Positions 19,658 to 29,180 are shown, numbered from the stretch's first letter. The stretch is DNA of 64,000 nucleotides from Pedobacter segetis (GCF_016623585.1 NZ_JAEHFY010000003.1:1-64000), one strand, 5' to 3'. Numbers and translations: made by a program. The notes: generated by a model not told the origin, from the sequence alone.

Positions 19658-19672
19658 TAGCCACATCAACGC

Positions 19673-20647
19673 CTATTTAGATTTTGCTAGAAAATTCCAG
19701 GTTTTTACTATAAATAAGGTATGGAACATTAAAAGATGAAAAACAATAAAAACACAGTTTATAGTATTTTGCAAACAAAGTAGGGCTAAGGTGCAGAAGG
19801 TAAAGAGCGTATAAGCATCATACATGAAGATTCGATAATTACTTGTAGAATTACAACGGAAATACACAAATTTTAGGCTAAATAATTTCTTTTTAATTGT
19901 GAATATGAATACTCCATAAATTAAAATTGGAATAAAAAACGTAATCCAATTAATAGAAAAGGCAAAAATAATAAAAGAGAAAATTTCAAGAATTAAAAGA
20001 GAAGATTCAATCTTATTTTTTAATGCTGGATCACTACCTACAACATAAGTATTTAAACTTACCACCTTGTCTTTCTCTTCATCAAGATATTGGTGCATTA
20101 TTAATGCTCTTATACCCATAGAGAAAAAAAGCCAAAGTGCACCCGAAAAAACAAAAATATAATTGTTGCTAAAATTAGCATTAAAAAGAAAGGCAAAAAT
20201 AAAGAGAGAGGGGAAAAGTTGAGAGTCTAAACCATCCGCAAGTAAATCTAAAAATGGTTTTTCTTTTAGTCTTATGGCATTAGAAGAGTATAAGTAAAAG
20301 CAGATGAAACTTAAACCATACAAAATAATTGTTAAATTATGGTTTAATAAAAAATAGGAATAAATTAAGCCAAAAACAATACTTAAAGCTAGTGTCAATT
20401 TTCTGGTGGTTGGCCTCAATTTTGCCATTCCGTTGGGTTTCCCAACTTTAATGTCGAATTCTATATCATAATAATTATTAACTAAACTTGCCCAAATAGC
20501 TATAATTATAATTCCAAGAAGTAAAATAAATAATGTTTTTACCTTTATTTGAAAACCAATATTAGGGTTTTTATAGAAAAAAGAATAAATTAAGCATAAA
20601 AACGGAGCTAATTTATTTTGCCATGTTGATAAACGGATAAACTCCAT
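19673..20647 (-). CDS. UbiA-family membrane prenyltransferase
   Basis: 324 aa with about nine hydrophobic helices. Both Mg-prenyl-diphosphate motifs are present: N57-x3-D61-x3-D65 in NNYYDIEFD and a second D-x3-D in YLDEEKDK. The phrase KVGKPNGMAKLRPTTRK follows the first motif. UbiA enzymes join a polyprenyl group to an aromatic, sugar or other acceptor in the membrane; the acceptor here is unknown. It is the last gene of a four-gene operon, 2 bases after the Pyr4/PaxB-like gene, an arrangement reminiscent of meroterpenoid pathways. Confidence 0.8.
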   Translation of the reverse strand: MEFIRLSTWQNKLAPFLCLIYSFFYKNPNIGFQIKVKTLFILLLGIIIIAIWASLVNNYYDIEFDIKVGKPNGMAKLRPTTRKLTLALSIVFGLIYSYFLLNHNLTIILYGLSFICFYLYSSNAIRLKEKPFLDLLADGLDSQLFPSLFIFAFLFNANFSNNYIFVFSGALWLFFSMGIRALIMHQYLDEEKDKVVSLNTYVVGSDPALKNKIESSLLILEIFSFIIFAFSINWITFFIPILIYGVFIFTIKKKLFSLKFVYFRCNSTSNYRIFMYDAYTLFTFCTLALLCLQNTINCVFIVFHLLMFHTLFIVKTWNFLAKSK

Positions 20648-20649
20648 GA

Positions 20650-21336
20650 TTAAAGCACTGACCAGGGATTTTTACCTTCCTTTTTCATTTGGTTAAATAT
20701 CAATATAGCATAATATACTTGAATAATTATACATGTTGCCATTAGCATCATCATAAACGAATTGCCCCACTGATGATGATAAGGATTGAATAAAATCTCT
20801 ATAACATAGCAAATTATACTTATAGTGAATGAAAATGCGATTAGAAAAGATTGCCCGCGAGAGTTTTTTCTCTGAAAAAGCATGGCAACCATACAAGCAG
20901 GCACAAATAGATACACTATAAATCCAACTAGCACCTCTGCGAAAATAAAATCTTTAGTAATTATATTTTGCAATTGAGAAAAAAATTGTTCGCCATATAA
21001 ATTAAGCATAAATCCTATCAAAAATACGGATAAGCTTAGTATTAGCCAATGTGGTTTTCTAATAGCATAAAACAAATGGAAGAAATTATAACTATACTTA
21101 AAATAAGTAAAAGCAATACCTAAATCTAAAAGAAACCATGTGAAATTTAAGTAGAGAGAAATGCCATTTGAAGGATAAATAAATACATGGATAAACTCCC
21201 AAGTAAAATTTAAGGCCATTGCAATAAGAGGCATTCCATGTGCTTTGTCTTTTATCCCTTTCAAAATAATTAAAAAGTAAGCAGTTGCCCAAAAGAATCC
21301 CCCTATTGGTACCATAAATGCAATTAAATAATTCAT
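20650..21336 (-). CDS. Seven-helix membrane protein resembling Pyr4/PaxB terpene cyclases
   Basis: 228 aa with seven predicted membrane helices and almost no loops. The second helix carries GMPLIAMALNFTWEFIHVFI, with N43, W46, E47 and then IYPS. As I recall, fungal PaxB/AtmB/Pyr4 cyclases share the NxxWE and IYPS pattern, including a catalytic Glu. The C-terminal acidic residue of those enzymes is not obvious here (IIIQVYYAI). The start overlaps the upstream glycosyltransferase by four bases and the UbiA gene follows at once. The cyclase assignment is tentative and the protein may be an uncharacterised relative. Confidence 0.5.
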   Translation of the reverse strand: MNYLIAFMVPIGGFFWATAYFLIILKGIKDKAHGMPLIAMALNFTWEFIHVFIYPSNGISLYLNFTWFLLDLGIAFTYFKYSYNFFHLFYAIRKPHWLILSLSVFLIGFMLNLYGEQFFSQLQNIITKDFIFAEVLVGFIVYLFVPACMVAMLFQRKNSRGQSFLIAFSFTISIICYVIEILFNPYHHQWGNSFMMMLMATCIIIQVYYAILIFNQMKKEGKNPWSVL

Positions 21337-22247
21337 GTGATCCTATTTTTTAAAACCGAGAATATCATATTAATAAGTAAAATTGGTTTGCTTAAAATTG
21401 TATTAAAATTTTGGAGAAATTGCTTTTTATCATCTCCATTTTTTATCAAAACATACAATAACTTGAGCGTGTCTTTTAATAAATTTTGCTCAATTACTTT
21501 GTATTCTTTTTTTGTTAAAACCGCTTTCAAATGATTTAATAAAATTACAGTGTCTTTCGTTCTTCGTTGGTTTTGTATGGTAGTTTTTAATTTGTTCTTT
21601 ACCTCATCATCCTCTCTTTTTTCCCACAAAATTTCATTTACATAAGCTACTCTACAATCTTTATTTTTCACAATACACGCTATTTGTAAATGCCAGTCTT
21701 CATATTCCATTGATTCATTGTTCCACCCGATCCCTAAAATAGTTCTTTTCATAACAACACCCGATGTTGGCGCAGGACAGTTATATAGTATTAATTTTCT
21801 AATTTTTTCATACTCGAAAACATGATATTTGCTTTGTGTATATTTCTGAAATTTGAACCCATGAATGGCACATCTAACAAAAACTATATCTAAATTCTTA
21901 AACAATAAATAATTAACAATTTTTTCTAAGTAATCTTTATACCAAACATCATCCGAGTCTAAGGTGGCGACAATAGTCCCTTTAGCAATACCTAGGCCTA
22001 TGTTTCTACTATGAGATTTACCAGTATTTGGTTTAAAAATCGGTTTAATTTTATCCAAATAAGATTTTAAAAGTAATTTTGTACCATCTTCAGAGCCATC
22101 ATCAATAACGATAATTTCTTTGTGTGGATAAGTCTGATTTAGAGCGCTATCTATAGCATTTTTTAGAACATTGGCCCTGTTTAAAGTTGTAATAATTACA
22201 GAGACCAATGGTTTTTTTGATACGCTGTTTATATCAGATATGTACAT
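21333..22247 (-). CDS. GT2-family glycosyltransferase (second of pair)
   Basis: 304 aa. GT-A fold: VSVIITTLNRANVLKNAIDS at the N-terminus, EIIVIDDGSEDGT, and the metal-binding DSDD in VATLDSDDVW. Residues ~160-215 hold the acceptor region with EDWHLQIACI. No membrane helix, so it is cytoplasmic. It lies 2 bases after its paralogue and overlaps the next gene by ATGA, giving strong translational coupling. It probably adds a sugar to a lipid-linked or terpenoid acceptor; donor and acceptor are unknown. Confidence 0.85.
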   Translation of the reverse strand: MYISDINSVSKKPLVSVIITTLNRANVLKNAIDSALNQTYPHKEIIVIDDGSEDGTKLLLKSYLDKIKPIFKPNTGKSHSRNIGLGIAKGTIVATLDSDDVWYKDYLEKIVNYLLFKNLDIVFVRCAIHGFKFQKYTQSKYHVFEYEKIRKLILYNCPAPTSGVVMKRTILGIGWNNESMEYEDWHLQIACIVKNKDCRVAYVNEILWEKREDDEVKNKLKTTIQNQRRTKDTVILLNHLKAVLTKKEYKVIEQNLLKDTLKLLYVLIKNGDDKKQFLQNFNTILSKPILLINMIFSVLKNRIT

Positions 22248-22249
22248 TG

Positions 22250-23200
22250 TTAAAGTATTCTTCTGCGTATAACTTTTGTAACCCCTTCTTTTAGAGCAAC
22301 AAATAATAAACTAGGGTTAGCAAAAATCTCTTTACACAATTTTTTTAATTCTTTGCTGTTATTCTTTTCAAAAAATAAATAATAGGCCACCAGCATTTTA
22401 TTTTGAAGAATTTTTAGGTTTAAAGTTTTTCGTTCAAAATCATTCATGTATGATTCAAATGTATGGAGAAGCAATTGCAAATCCTGAATGTGTAATTTCC
22501 TAAATTCTGCACCTTTTCTGTTATCACAGATATTACTATTATCTACATTTTTTCTCCAAAGTACTTGATTGGTAAAGCCTACCCGGCAATCTGCATTTTT
22601 GAACATCATTTCGAATAGCAAAAACATATCATCCCCAATATTCACTTTGGGATTCCATCCAAAAGGAATACATTTTTTTTGAATGATTGAACTTGAACTT
22701 GGAGACGGACTTTCTTTAAAGAGAACAGTTCTAAATTCTTGATAATCAAATAAATAAAATTCATTATTTGATATTTTTTTATTTTTTGAAAGATAAGAAA
22801 GTTCATTTTTCAGGTTCTTTTTAGAAAAACAATGGATGAAATTTGAAAAAAACATATCTAAATTATGATCAAGCATATAATCAACGCTTTTTTCTAAAAA
22901 ATCTTCATTTAAAGTATCATCCGAATCTAGCGGGGCAATAATTTCTCCTTTAGCATATTGCAGGCCCAAATTCCTTGTATCTCCTTGGCCAGAATGTGAT
23001 TTTTGTATGTAAAACAGTTTGTTTCCAAAAGTTGAAACAACTTTTTTTGTGTTATCTGTAGAACCATCATCAACAACGATAATCTCAATGTTTTTATAAG
23101 TTTGATTTAGTACAGACTCAATTGTTTTATGTAAAACATAACCACGATTAAAAGTTGGTATAATCACCGAAACTAAAGGCTGTTTATTATCAATTAACAA
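22250..23200 (-). CDS. GT2-family glycosyltransferase (first of pair)
   Basis: 316 aa, paralogous to the next gene: VSVIIPTFNRGYVLHKTIES, EIIVVDDGSTDNT and IIAPLDSDDTL. First gene of the four-gene operon; the start at 23200 gives MLIDNKQPLVSVIIPTF. The two share the same layout and an ESPSPSSS / NCPAPTSG block, suggesting a duplication. The acceptor is unknown. Confidence 0.85.
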   Translation of the reverse strand: MLIDNKQPLVSVIIPTFNRGYVLHKTIESVLNQTYKNIEIIVVDDGSTDNTKKVVSTFGNKLFYIQKSHSGQGDTRNLGLQYAKGEIIAPLDSDDTLNEDFLEKSVDYMLDHNLDMFFSNFIHCFSKKNLKNELSYLSKNKKISNNEFYLFDYQEFRTVLFKESPSPSSSSIIQKKCIPFGWNPKVNIGDDMFLLFEMMFKNADCRVGFTNQVLWRKNVDNSNICDNRKGAEFRKLHIQDLQLLLHTFESYMNDFERKTLNLKILQNKMLVAYYLFFEKNNSKELKKLCKEIFANPSLLFVALKEGVTKVIRRRIL

Positions 23201-23306
23201 GATGTGTAATTAAGAAATTCATAGGCGGCAAAGTTATTTTAATACTTCAACAATGCAACATTAAAGGTTAAATAGTGTTTGTGATTGTTGGTAGCCTAAT
23301 ACATAA

Positions 23307-23584
23307 ATCAACTAATGGCTTTGATGATGCAGTTTAAAACAGAATTATGATGTTATTGTACTTCCTCGGAAAACTCATGGTATATCCAAGATGACGGAAA
23401 AACCAAAACCAAAATGATTAGGAACAAAAATCCAGAGATGATGATCAAAAGAATTCGGCTTGCATTTTTATTCGCAAATTGTAATATCTCTTATGTTTCA
23501 AGCCTCCATCTTTCTATTCATATAAAATAAACGTTAAATTCTGCAGATGTTCTGGTTAAGCTTAGCGATTGATTATTTTGAGGT
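23307..23584 (-). pseudogene. Decayed partial copy of the PAP2 phosphatase gene
   Basis: Aligns by eye with 16660-16940: the same order of words covers codons 1 to ~60 of the PAP2 gene plus its upstream region (AAATTCTGnAGAT, GGTTAAGCTT). Frame-breaking differences and loss of the catalytic two thirds show it is not functional. The upstream TTCTG box is better preserved here (TTCTG at 23539 and 23550). Confidence 0.8.
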
Positions 23585-23731
23585 TCAGTTCCACAACGCT
23601 TTCACGTAGAAAGAGAAAGAAATTTCTATAATACCTCGTACCCATCATTCATAATCCTTTTTGAATAAAATATTAGGCAAAACACCCACTTTAATTCTAT
23701 TAATGATGCGGTTTAAGTTAAACTAATATTA

Positions 23732-23765
23732 AGTGAATGTTCACTATTTCTGAATAAATTCTGAA
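23732..23765. promoter_or_regulatory. Palindrome plus PhoB-box-like direct repeat
   Basis: AGTGAATGTTCACT (23732-23745) is a palindrome. TTCTGAA at 23748-23754 and 23759-23765 is a perfect direct repeat with 11-base period. It lies about 90 bases before the TonB-receptor start. Confidence 0.45.
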
Positions 23766-23851
23766 GGTCAACCTATCATTAACACATTATTAATCGTCAG
23801 TTAATCTGAAGTTAAACATGCCAAAATACCTTAGCAGAAAATTAATAATAA

Positions 23852-26653
23852 ATGAAAATACGTTTAATTACCTTTCTATTTCTGTTCATTACCTCTGCGG
23901 CATTTTCTCAAAACACTTTAACTGGTAAGCTTTTAGATGCAAAAAATGGCGAACAATTAGTAGGTGCTACAATTAAGCTTTACAACCCCGTAACAAATGC
24001 GATTACACAATTAGACGGTTCTTTTAAATTTAAAGATTTGTCTTCTGGTAATTATCACATTCAATGTGCCTATTTAGGTTACCTAAAATTAGATACAGTT
24101 CTTAACATCGGCTCTTCTTTAAGTGTTGTTTTTTACTTGCAAAGATCATCAACAAATTTACATGAAGTAACCATAGTTGGGGTAAAAGATGGCTCTTCGC
24201 AGCAGTACGCCCGCCGGGCAGAGCAAAAATCTGATAACGTAAGTAATATAGTGTCAGCAAAAAGCATTCAGCTTTCCCCAGATCTAACCGTGGCCAACGT
24301 ACTGCAAAGGGTTTCTGGAGTTTCTATTGAACGTTCAAACACTGGCGATGGTGAAAATGCCATTATCAGAGGGATGGATAAACGATATAACGTTACGCTG
24401 ATCAATGGGGTAAAAATACCGAGCCCAGATAACAGGAATAGGTTTGTTCCATTAGATATATTTCCTGCCGATCTTTTAGACCGTCTAGAAGTAATTAAAT
24501 CTTTAACCCCCAATATGGAGGCTGATGCCAGTGGCGGGGTAATGAATATTGTGATGAAAGATGCACCTGATCATTTAATTGTCAATGCAAACGCGGCAGC
24601 GGGATATAGCCAAATTTTCTTAAACCAAGATGCCATGCTTTTCGGTAAGGGTGCGATCAACCTTCAATCTCCGGCAGAAATCAATGGAGAGCAATATTTG
24701 GCAAAGATCAGTGATTTCACAAAGTCAAACTATCGGTATAGTGCAAAGAATTTTCCGGTAAATAGTGTGGGAGGTTTTTCAATTGGTAATAGGTTTTTAC
24801 ATGATAAACTAGGTGCTATTGCAGCGTTTAGTTATCAAAACAACTTTAGGGGGTCTAGTTCTGTGTTTTTTGAACCTAGCACCCAACCAAATCCCTCAAC
24901 AGACAAAAATACAGATAGTAGCCCTGTATTTACCGATGGATTTTTTAGGACTTACACCAGCCAACAAAATAGAGTTGGTGCGCATTTAAAATTAGATTAT
25001 CACCTAAGCCCAAAAACCACTTTTAGCCTTTTTTCTACCTTTTTACAGCTCAATAAAACAGAATACCGCCATTCTATAGATTCTGTTTTGGCTATCCAGA
25101 GAGTAGGCCCTGGACAGGGTTTAGTAGAGATAGCGGATAGATCCCGCTACGAAAAGCAGAATATATCAAGCTTTACCCTGCAAGGGAAGCATTTGGTAAG
25201 CCAACGCTTTTCTGCCGATTGGTCTGCGGTGTATTCTAAAGCCACAAGAAAACTTCCAGACTTTGGTCAGCTTAAAAGCACTCATCAAGTGGGTATAGAT
25301 GCAAATGGGAACACTTACGAAACACCTTTTCTTTTGTTAAGCTTTGGCCGAGATTGGCAACATAACACTGATAAAGATTTAGCAGGTTATTTAAACCTCC
25401 ATTATTATCCTACTTTATTTAAACAAAAAGTTGCTTTTGATTTTGGGGGGCTTTACAGACATAAAAATAGGGACAACTACGATAACAAATATACACTAAG
25501 CCCAAAATCGAACCCAGATGGAAGCCCACAGGTATTTAATGGAATAGATCAGGCGCAATTTATTTTTAATCCCGCAAATGCGGCATTAGGATCGGCTTCT
25601 TCTAACCCCGGTGTTTATACTTTTGACGAAATCATTGCAGCGGGCTATGGAGAGCTAAAATTTTTAATCTTAAAAAAGCTAGAGTTCTTGGGCGGAGTTA
25701 GATTTGAAAGTACAGCCCAAAATTATGAGACCTCTGCACCTATTTCTTTTGTAGGAAAATCAGGCTCTATCAGTTATTTAGATGTATTGCCTAGCGCCCA
25801 TTTCAAATATATTTTAAACAGAAAACAAGCGGTTAGGCTTTCTTACTATAAATCTATCAGCAGGCCTGCTTATGCAGATATTATCCCTTTCCCAGATGCC
25901 AGCACCAGTGAATTTTATACTTTAAACGGAAACATCAACTTAAAACATACGCAAATAGATAATTTAGATTTTAGGTACGAGGTTTTCCCGGGCGGCTTAG
26001 ATGCTTTTATGGTGGGTGCATTCTATAAGTTTTTGCAAAACCCGATAGAATATGCGCTGAAACAAACTACCACATCGGGGCAAGAATTAAGGCCAGATAA
26101 TTTTGGGAACGCTACTAATTATGGTGTCGAGGTAGTTTTTACAAAGTATTTTGGCACTTGGGGCGTGTCCGGAAATTATACCTACACTCATTCAAACATA
26201 TCATCAAATAAAGGGCTTTATTATCGAGATACAAACGGTAACCTTACCACCATTTATGTAGAACAAAACAGACCATTACAAGGCCAATCGGCACATATTG
26301 GTAATTTTTCTTTGCTTTATAAAAATGTGAAGCAAGGGATAGATGCGCAATTGGCCGCTGTTTATACGGGCGAACGCATTGCGCAGCTCTCTCTTTACAG
26401 AAATTTAGACTACTGGCAAAAAGCTTCCACCGTACTGGATTTTTCTGCCGAGAAGAAAATCAGTAAGCACCTAAAAATATACGCCAAGGCCAACAATTTA
26501 TTAAATACGCCTTACGAGGTTATCATAAAACAGCCCAATCGTTTTACCACCGGTAAATTGGCCCTGCCTGCACAAAACAACAACAGTTATATCCTCACGC
26601 AAAGAGATTTATATCAGCCTTCTTATTTGTTGGGATTGAGGTATAAGCTTTAA
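23852..26653 (+). CDS. TonB-dependent receptor
   Basis: 933 aa. Signal peptide to AAFSQ (residue ~20), CarboxypepD_reg-like domain (~22-105; GKLLDAKNGEQLVGATIKLY), plug (~125-235; RVSGVSIERSNTGDGENAIIRGM, FVPLDIFPADLLDRLEVIKS) and a 22-strand barrel ending in QPSYLLGLRYKL. The RGMDKRYNVTLINGVKIPSP plug motif resembles receptors for chelates and peptides rather than SusC. The likely operon continues with two lipoproteins, which may be surface or periplasmic partners. The PhoB-like box upstream suggests, but does not prove, a phosphorus-related substrate. Confidence 0.9.
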   Translation: MKIRLITFLFLFITSAAFSQNTLTGKLLDAKNGEQLVGATIKLYNPVTNAITQLDGSFKFKDLSSGNYHIQCAYLGYLKLDTVLNIGSSLSVVFYLQRSSTNLHEVTIVGVKDGSSQQYARRAEQKSDNVSNIVSAKSIQLSPDLTVANVLQRVSGVSIERSNTGDGENAIIRGMDKRYNVTLINGVKIPSPDNRNRFVPLDIFPADLLDRLEVIKSLTPNMEADASGGVMNIVMKDAPDHLIVNANAAAGYSQIFLNQDAMLFGKGAINLQSPAEINGEQYLAKISDFTKSNYRYSAKNFPVNSVGGFSIGNRFLHDKLGAIAAFSYQNNFRGSSSVFFEPSTQPNPSTDKNTDSSPVFTDGFFRTYTSQQNRVGAHLKLDYHLSPKTTFSLFSTFLQLNKTEYRHSIDSVLAIQRVGPGQGLVEIADRSRYEKQNISSFTLQGKHLVSQRFSADWSAVYSKATRKLPDFGQLKSTHQVGIDANGNTYETPFLLLSFGRDWQHNTDKDLAGYLNLHYYPTLFKQKVAFDFGGLYRHKNRDNYDNKYTLSPKSNPDGSPQVFNGIDQAQFIFNPANAALGSASSNPGVYTFDEIIAAGYGELKFLILKKLEFLGGVRFESTAQNYETSAPISFVGKSGSISYLDVLPSAHFKYILNRKQAVRLSYYKSISRPAYADIIPFPDASTSEFYTLNGNINLKHTQIDNLDFRYEVFPGGLDAFMVGAFYKFLQNPIEYALKQTTTSGQELRPDNFGNATNYGVEVVFTKYFGTWGVSGNYTYTHSNISSNKGLYYRDTNGNLTTIYVEQNRPLQGQSAHIGNFSLLYKNVKQGIDAQLAAVYTGERIAQLSLYRNLDYWQKASTVLDFSAEKKISKHLKIYAKANNLLNTPYEVIIKQPNRFTTGKLALPAQNNNSYILTQRDLYQPSYLLGLRYKL

Positions 26654-26680
26654 ATTTCAAACTATATTAAATTAAAAATC

Positions 26681-28051
26681 ATGAAAATCAAACAATTATC
26701 ATTTATCATTTTAGCGGGAAGTATGGCCATTATGGCTTCCTGTTCTAAAAAGGAGAACACCCAAATATCTACCCCGCCGTTGCAAGTTGGGCAGGCCGTG
26801 AGCGATACCGCTCCACTAACTGGTTCTATAAAAGGGACAATGCTTAGTGGCAAAACATACACCATTAGTGGAGATGTAACAGTTAATGAAGGCGATACCC
26901 TTTTGGTACAAAAAGGTGTTAAAGTTTATATGACCAATAATGCAGATGTGATCGTTAAAGGTACGCTACTTTCTTTGGGTACTAAAGAACAACCTAATTA
27001 CTTTACGGTAAAAGATGCTGTAAAAACCAACGACCCAAATGTAAACCCAGATGATGATGACGCTTATAAAGGCCTTTGGACGGGCATAAACTGTGATGTG
27101 ACCTGTAAATTATTAGTATTAAAGTGGACACATATCGAATTTGGGGGAGGAGTATATACCACACCTCCGGTTACCGGAACCAAGGCAAACGATAATTCTT
27201 TTGTAGTACTTTTTCAAAACGTTGACGGTGTTTTTGTAATGGAAGACTCTTGGGTTTATGGCGGCATTGATGATCCTATCAGGCTAAAAGGAGGCAAGTT
27301 TAATTTGATGCGGAACACTTTTGAAAAATGTGGTAAAACAGGTGGCGATGTGATGAACGCAAAAAGCGGTAGCGTTGGAAATATGGCCTATAATCTGATT
27401 ATTGGTTCTGCCACTACGGGTACCAAAGCTTCTAATAAAGGTGGTGCCCCTGTGCAATGTAATGTTAATATGTACAACAACACTTATATAAACGGCGGTT
27501 ATAGAAGGTTAGAAAGTGGCAGAGGTGGATCTGTGAATTACGAAGAAGGATCTAGGGGGAATGCCTTTAATAATTTGATCGTAGATTGTAGATTTGGTTT
27601 TAGAGTGGTTAATGACCCATTAGCCGACACTTTGAACCTAAAATATGGCAATACCTATAATTACAACAGTACTTTAGAGACAGCAAATGAGATTTATCCT
27701 ACTGGATATATTACCAAACCAAAGCCTTCGGATATTCCTATACCAAGTTCTTTCTTGCCAGCAAGTTATGCTTTAGGCGATATTTATGATGGCAGCAGCG
27801 TGGTGGCCAAAAACGACCCTAAATTTATGAATTATCCATTGCCACAGTCTAATTTTAAAAAGATAAGTACTGTGGGCACTTATGATTTTCATTTGTCAGC
27901 TAGTTCGCCATGTGTAGGAAAAGGCACTACTACCGCTTTTTCCCCTTTAAATGTAGTCCCTGTTGATCCTAATTATGGTTCTTCAGAAATTACCCCTCCG
28001 GGTAAAGATATAGGTGCTTTCCAAACAGACGGTACCGGAAACCAACATTAA
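26681..28051 (+). CDS. Right-handed beta-helix lipoprotein
   Basis: 456 aa. Lipoprotein signal ending MASC-S (Cys20). A parallel beta-helix pattern is visible: GDVTVNEGDTLLVQKGVKVY, ADVIVKGTLLSLG, then repeating short strands with VFVMEDSWVYGG and NLMRNTFEKCGK. It starts 27 bases after the TonB receptor and probably encodes its cell-surface or periplasmic partner. A strong terminator follows. No catalytic residues were identified; such folds occur in polysaccharide-binding and lyase proteins. Confidence 0.7.
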   Translation: MKIKQLSFIILAGSMAIMASCSKKENTQISTPPLQVGQAVSDTAPLTGSIKGTMLSGKTYTISGDVTVNEGDTLLVQKGVKVYMTNNADVIVKGTLLSLGTKEQPNYFTVKDAVKTNDPNVNPDDDDAYKGLWTGINCDVTCKLLVLKWTHIEFGGGVYTTPPVTGTKANDNSFVVLFQNVDGVFVMEDSWVYGGIDDPIRLKGGKFNLMRNTFEKCGKTGGDVMNAKSGSVGNMAYNLIIGSATTGTKASNKGGAPVQCNVNMYNNTYINGGYRRLESGRGGSVNYEEGSRGNAFNNLIVDCRFGFRVVNDPLADTLNLKYGNTYNYNSTLETANEIYPTGYITKPKPSDIPIPSSFLPASYALGDIYDGSSVVAKNDPKFMNYPLPQSNFKKISTVGTYDFHLSASSPCVGKGTTTAFSPLNVVPVDPNYGSSEITPPGKDIGAFQTDGTGNQH

Positions 28052-28072
28052 TAGTTTGTTTTTTTTAATGTG

Positions 28073-28108
28073 AGTATGATGGGCAATTCTGTTCATCATA
28101 CTTTTTTT
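28073..28108 (+). terminator. Rho-independent terminator
   Basis: Perfect 9-bp stem AGTATGATG / CATCATACT followed by seven T. Confidence 0.9.
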
Positions 28109-28171
28109 AAAAGGGAAAAAACTTAATATCAAGCTGTTATTCTAAATTTAATACGCTTTTTAAATTAAAAA

Positions 28172-29158
28172 TTGATGAAAAAGTTGCTCTATCTATTGGT
28201 TTTGGCAATTCCTTTTTTAAGCTATTGCAAGAAAAATACGGCATTGCCCATCAAAGATAACCCACCTATTGGAAATACTGATAGCATTATTCCCATAAAA
28301 AAGGCGACCTATAATGGTACTGATATTAAAGTTGATACCACCATCTATACCAAACAGCCAATTACCCATTATTTAGAAAATACCAGTTTAGTTGAGCAAA
28401 GCGGCATTGCAGCTAGTGCCGCACAAGACAGCATATTCTACATTCATCAAGATAGTGGAAACGCGGCAATAATTTACATTATCAACACTAACGGGAAATC
28501 TATTGGAAAAATAATGCTCAATGGCATACACAACAGAGATTGGGAAGATATAGCCGTTGGGCCAGGGCCCATTACGGGCAAAAGCTATATTTATTTGGCA
28601 GATATTGGCGATAACGATGCCAAATATCCAGCAATTGTGGTTTATAGGTTCCAAGAACCTGATTTATTGTCGCAAAAAACAGATCAAGAATATCTTATTA
28701 GCGAATTTGATCAAATTAGGTTAAAGTACAACGATGGGCCAAAAAATGCAGAGTCATTAATGGTAGATCCAGTTACAAAAGATATTTACATAGCAACAAA
28801 AGAAAGCAACAACGCAAAAATATATAGGGTTGGCTATCCACAAAATATACAAGAAACCACTACTATAAGATCTTCGGTACAACTTCCTTTTGATAAACTT
28901 ACCGCTGGCGATATCTCATCAGATGGGAGCGGGATATTACTGAGGAACAAATCTACCGTTTGGTATTGGCGCAGAACATCTAAACAAGATATAATTACTA
29001 CTTTACTAACTGCCCCCATCTCAATCCCCATTCAAATGGAATATCAGGGAGAAGGTATTTGCTTTGCACCCAAATTAGAAGGGATTTATACCAATACAGA
29101 GGTAAATAAGAGCAATTCTGCCTCGCCTTATTTCAATTTTTACAGCAGAAAAAAATAG
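28172..29158 (+). CDS. Propeller-like lipoprotein of unknown function
   Basis: 328 aa. Probable lipoprotein signal (LSYC-K, Cys19). The body has propeller-like blades with DWEDIAVGPGP, YIYLADIGDND, AESLMVDP, DIYIATKES and LTAGDISSDGS. DWEDIA and AESL recur in calcium-binding propellers of the phytase-like/SdiA-regulated type, so a phosphoester role is conceivable but unproven. A terminator separates it from the beta-helix gene, so it has its own promoter. Confidence 0.6.
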   Translation: MMKKLLYLLVLAIPFLSYCKKNTALPIKDNPPIGNTDSIIPIKKATYNGTDIKVDTTIYTKQPITHYLENTSLVEQSGIAASAAQDSIFYIHQDSGNAAIIYIINTNGKSIGKIMLNGIHNRDWEDIAVGPGPITGKSYIYLADIGDNDAKYPAIVVYRFQEPDLLSQKTDQEYLISEFDQIRLKYNDGPKNAESLMVDPVTKDIYIATKESNNAKIYRVGYPQNIQETTTIRSSVQLPFDKLTAGDISSDGSGILLRNKSTVWYWRRTSKQDIITTLLTAPISIPIQMEYQGEGICFAPKLEGIYTNTEVNKSNSASPYFNFYSRKK

Positions 29159-29180
29159 ATGCGATTTTTGCTCAGTTTGA

